Assembly (NCBI GenBank): GCA_031556065.1
Contig: JAVBTR010000065.1
Coordinates: forward strand, 1-14,385
Reading direction: 5' to 3'
Source: JAVBTR01 sp031556065
Lineage (GTDB): Bacteria > Bacillota > Clostridia > Christensenellales > Aristaeellaceae
Length of the DNA stretch: 14,385 nucleotides
The notes under the pieces were generated by a model. That model worked only from the letters and a program-made list of their open reading frames with translations, ran no database searches and was not told where the DNA came from. Shown here in pieces: positions 13,115 through 14,385 of the stretch; within the stretch, counting starts at the first letter, position 1, and every line of letters starts with the position of its first letter. The translations under genes were made by a program, and so were the position numbers.

Positions 13115-14385
13115 TCAATAATCTTTAAACACCACATAAGCGGTAAACCTTTCTCTGTCGTATTCCGCCATAAAGCTGCCATCATACCGTTTCACAATGG
13201 CCTTGATGCTGGCGATCCCAATACCCGAATGGATCGGGTCTTTTTTTGTTGTTTTCAGGTTCCCGTCCTCCGCGATAATATATCCGTCAAAGCTATTCTG
13301 GCACATAATGCCAAACATGGCCCCTTTCACGCCCACGTTTAAATCGATATAGGGCTTGTTTTCTTTAGGGGTGTGTGAGGCCGCGATAAACGCATTTTCC
13401 AACAGGTTTCCCAGCACCGCGCAAAGCTCATATTCATCGGGGCAATGGTCTGTAGGCAAAGAAATCTCGGCGCTGAAATCGATGCCGTTTGAAAGGCATT
13501 GTTCAGCGATGGAAGAAACCACCGCGTTGATAATCGGATTCACGCAGTATTGGGGAAGGGCCATGGTGCTGGCAGCTGTTTCCGCGGTATCCACATATTT
13601 CAGCGCTTCCTCCGTATTGCCAGAACGCAAAAGCTGCTTGATGGTCATCATATGAAAGCGGTTATCGTGACGCTGTTGGCGGATATCTTCAATAAGGGAC
13701 GTCAGCTGATCGTACTGAGCATGGGCCCGGGAAATGGTGGTGTGGGCCAGATCGATCTCCCGCTGGGCAATGGTCTTATCGTGGGTGGATATGATGGTGG
13801 CAAACAACAGCACATAGCATAGAACGATCAGAATGGGCAGGGTCAAATATTGCAAGGGGTCCTGGACCGGGTTGGGACACCAGACCAAGCCTGTGGTAAA
13901 GAAATAAAAGCCCACAATTAAAAGGGACATCAAAGGGATCAGTATATACACGCCCCATAAAAGGGGCTGGGTAAAAATAAATACCCTGTCGCTCAGCTTG
14001 CGGGCATAGCGGCGGCACAAAAATGCCCAGCCAAAGAAGGAAGCAAGGGAAAGAACCAAGGTAACAATCAGCTGACCGGTGGATTGGTAAGGGTAAAATA
14101 TCTCCGCCCAGAAGGAAGAGAACATGAACATCAGCGTTAACAATAAATGCTGGGAAGCCGTTGTAAATAATTTGGCCAGGAAATGCCCCTTGCACATAAT
14201 AAACAGGGGCAAGAAATAGGCCCAGCCAATGGCCAGGTCGTTAAAAAAGGGATACTTGGTACGCAAAAGCATAACCGCCATATCCGCCACAATCACGGTT
14301 CCAAGGCACCCGAGGCCTTTTTTTATTTTTGCTTTGTCCAGATCGAAGCTTTGCATGGTGGCGTAAAACCCGCAAGAAATCATGA
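13115..14385 (-). CDS. GHKL-domain sensor histidine kinase (AgrC/NatK-like), 5' end off the window
   Basis: At least 422 residues of a membrane sensor kinase of the GHKL (HATPase_c_5) class that usually works with a LytTR-type response regulator. Five or six hydrophobic segments fill about 22-200. A helical linker follows (about 205-235), then the phospho-acceptor motif RQQRHDNRFHMMTI with His239, an N box LGNLLENAFIAA (Asn326, Asn330), and a G box SGIGIASIKAIVKRYDG (387-402). Typical D-box spacing is loose, as usual for this subclass. The first in-frame ATG (14383) is followed by GFYATMQSF, which reads like the loop after a first membrane span, so the true start is probably upstream of the right edge. 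No response regulator is visible; it would be expected beyond the edge. The gene converges on DUF3842 with a 9-nt gap and no obvious terminator. Confidence 0.9.
   Translation of the reverse strand, partial: MISCGFYATMQSFDLDKAKIKKGLGCLGTVIVADMAVMLLRTKYPFFNDLAIGWAYFLPLFIMCKGHFLAKLFTTASQHLLLTLMFMFSSFWAEIFYPYQSTGQLIVTLVLSLASFFGWAFLCRRYARKLSDRVFIFTQPLLWGVYILIPLMSLLIVGFYFFTTGLVWCPNPVQDPLQYLTLPILIVLCYVLLFATIISTHDKTIAQREIDLAHTTISRAHAQYDQLTSLIEDIRQQRHDNRFHMMTIKQLLRSGNTEEALKYVDTAETAASTMALPQYCVNPIINAVVSSIAEQCLSNGIDFSAEISLPTDHCPDEYELCAVLGNLLENAFIAASHTPKENKPYIDLNVGVKGAMFGIMCQNSFDGYIIAEDGNLKTTKKDPIHSGIGIASIKAIVKRYDGSFMAEYDRERFTAYVVFKDY

Overview
The window looks like the chromosome of a spore-forming, Gram-positive anaerobe of the Clostridia (Firmicutes). 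The grounds are a full-length spoIVB, a DUF3842-family gene, an AgrC/NatK-like GHKL sensor kinase, strong AGGAGG-type ribosome binding sites, sigma-A-like promoters, and family-level resemblance of GyrA/GyrB to Firmicute proteins. No species can be named from the sequence alone.

Layout. Bases 1-443 hold a long structured repeat (copy 1) that ends 6 nt from the gyrA stop codon. gyrB-gyrA follow as a minus-strand operon (4907 to 450). Divergent from gyrB is a plus-strand pair: a small double-anchored membrane protein (5107-5703) overlapping by ATGA a DUF2142-type polytopic membrane protein (5700-7436). The second repeat copy (7444 to about 7643) starts 7 nt after that stop codon. Then come a tRNA-Val(CAC) with its own promoter and terminator, a frameshifted remnant of a GyrI-like/effector-binding domain gene, a secreted Ntn-hydrolase of the choloylglycine hydrolase/penicillin V acylase type, a 376-aa protein of unknown function, a short inverted-repeat element, and a broken gene for a small exported protein. 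The third repeat copy (10954-11233, opposite orientation) sits 12 nt after the spoIVB stop codon. spoIVB (minus) is divergent from a DUF3842 gene (plus), which converges on a GHKL histidine kinase whose start lies beyond the right edge.

How it fits together. Housekeeping and sporulation genes (gyrBA, spoIVB, DUF3842) flank a patchy accessory zone of about 3.8 kb (7437-11245) with a lone tRNA, two decayed genes and two kinds of repeat. The most unusual content is the repeat family. It has three copies with ggggctgtggc-type terminal inverted repeats in the two complete ones, a nested palindromic core, hairpins on the left flank and no coding capacity. Every copy begins or ends within 6-12 nt of a stop codon. 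It reads as a non-autonomous mobile element (MITE-like) that may serve as a bidirectional 3'-UTR/terminator module. No transposase that could mobilise it is present in the window.
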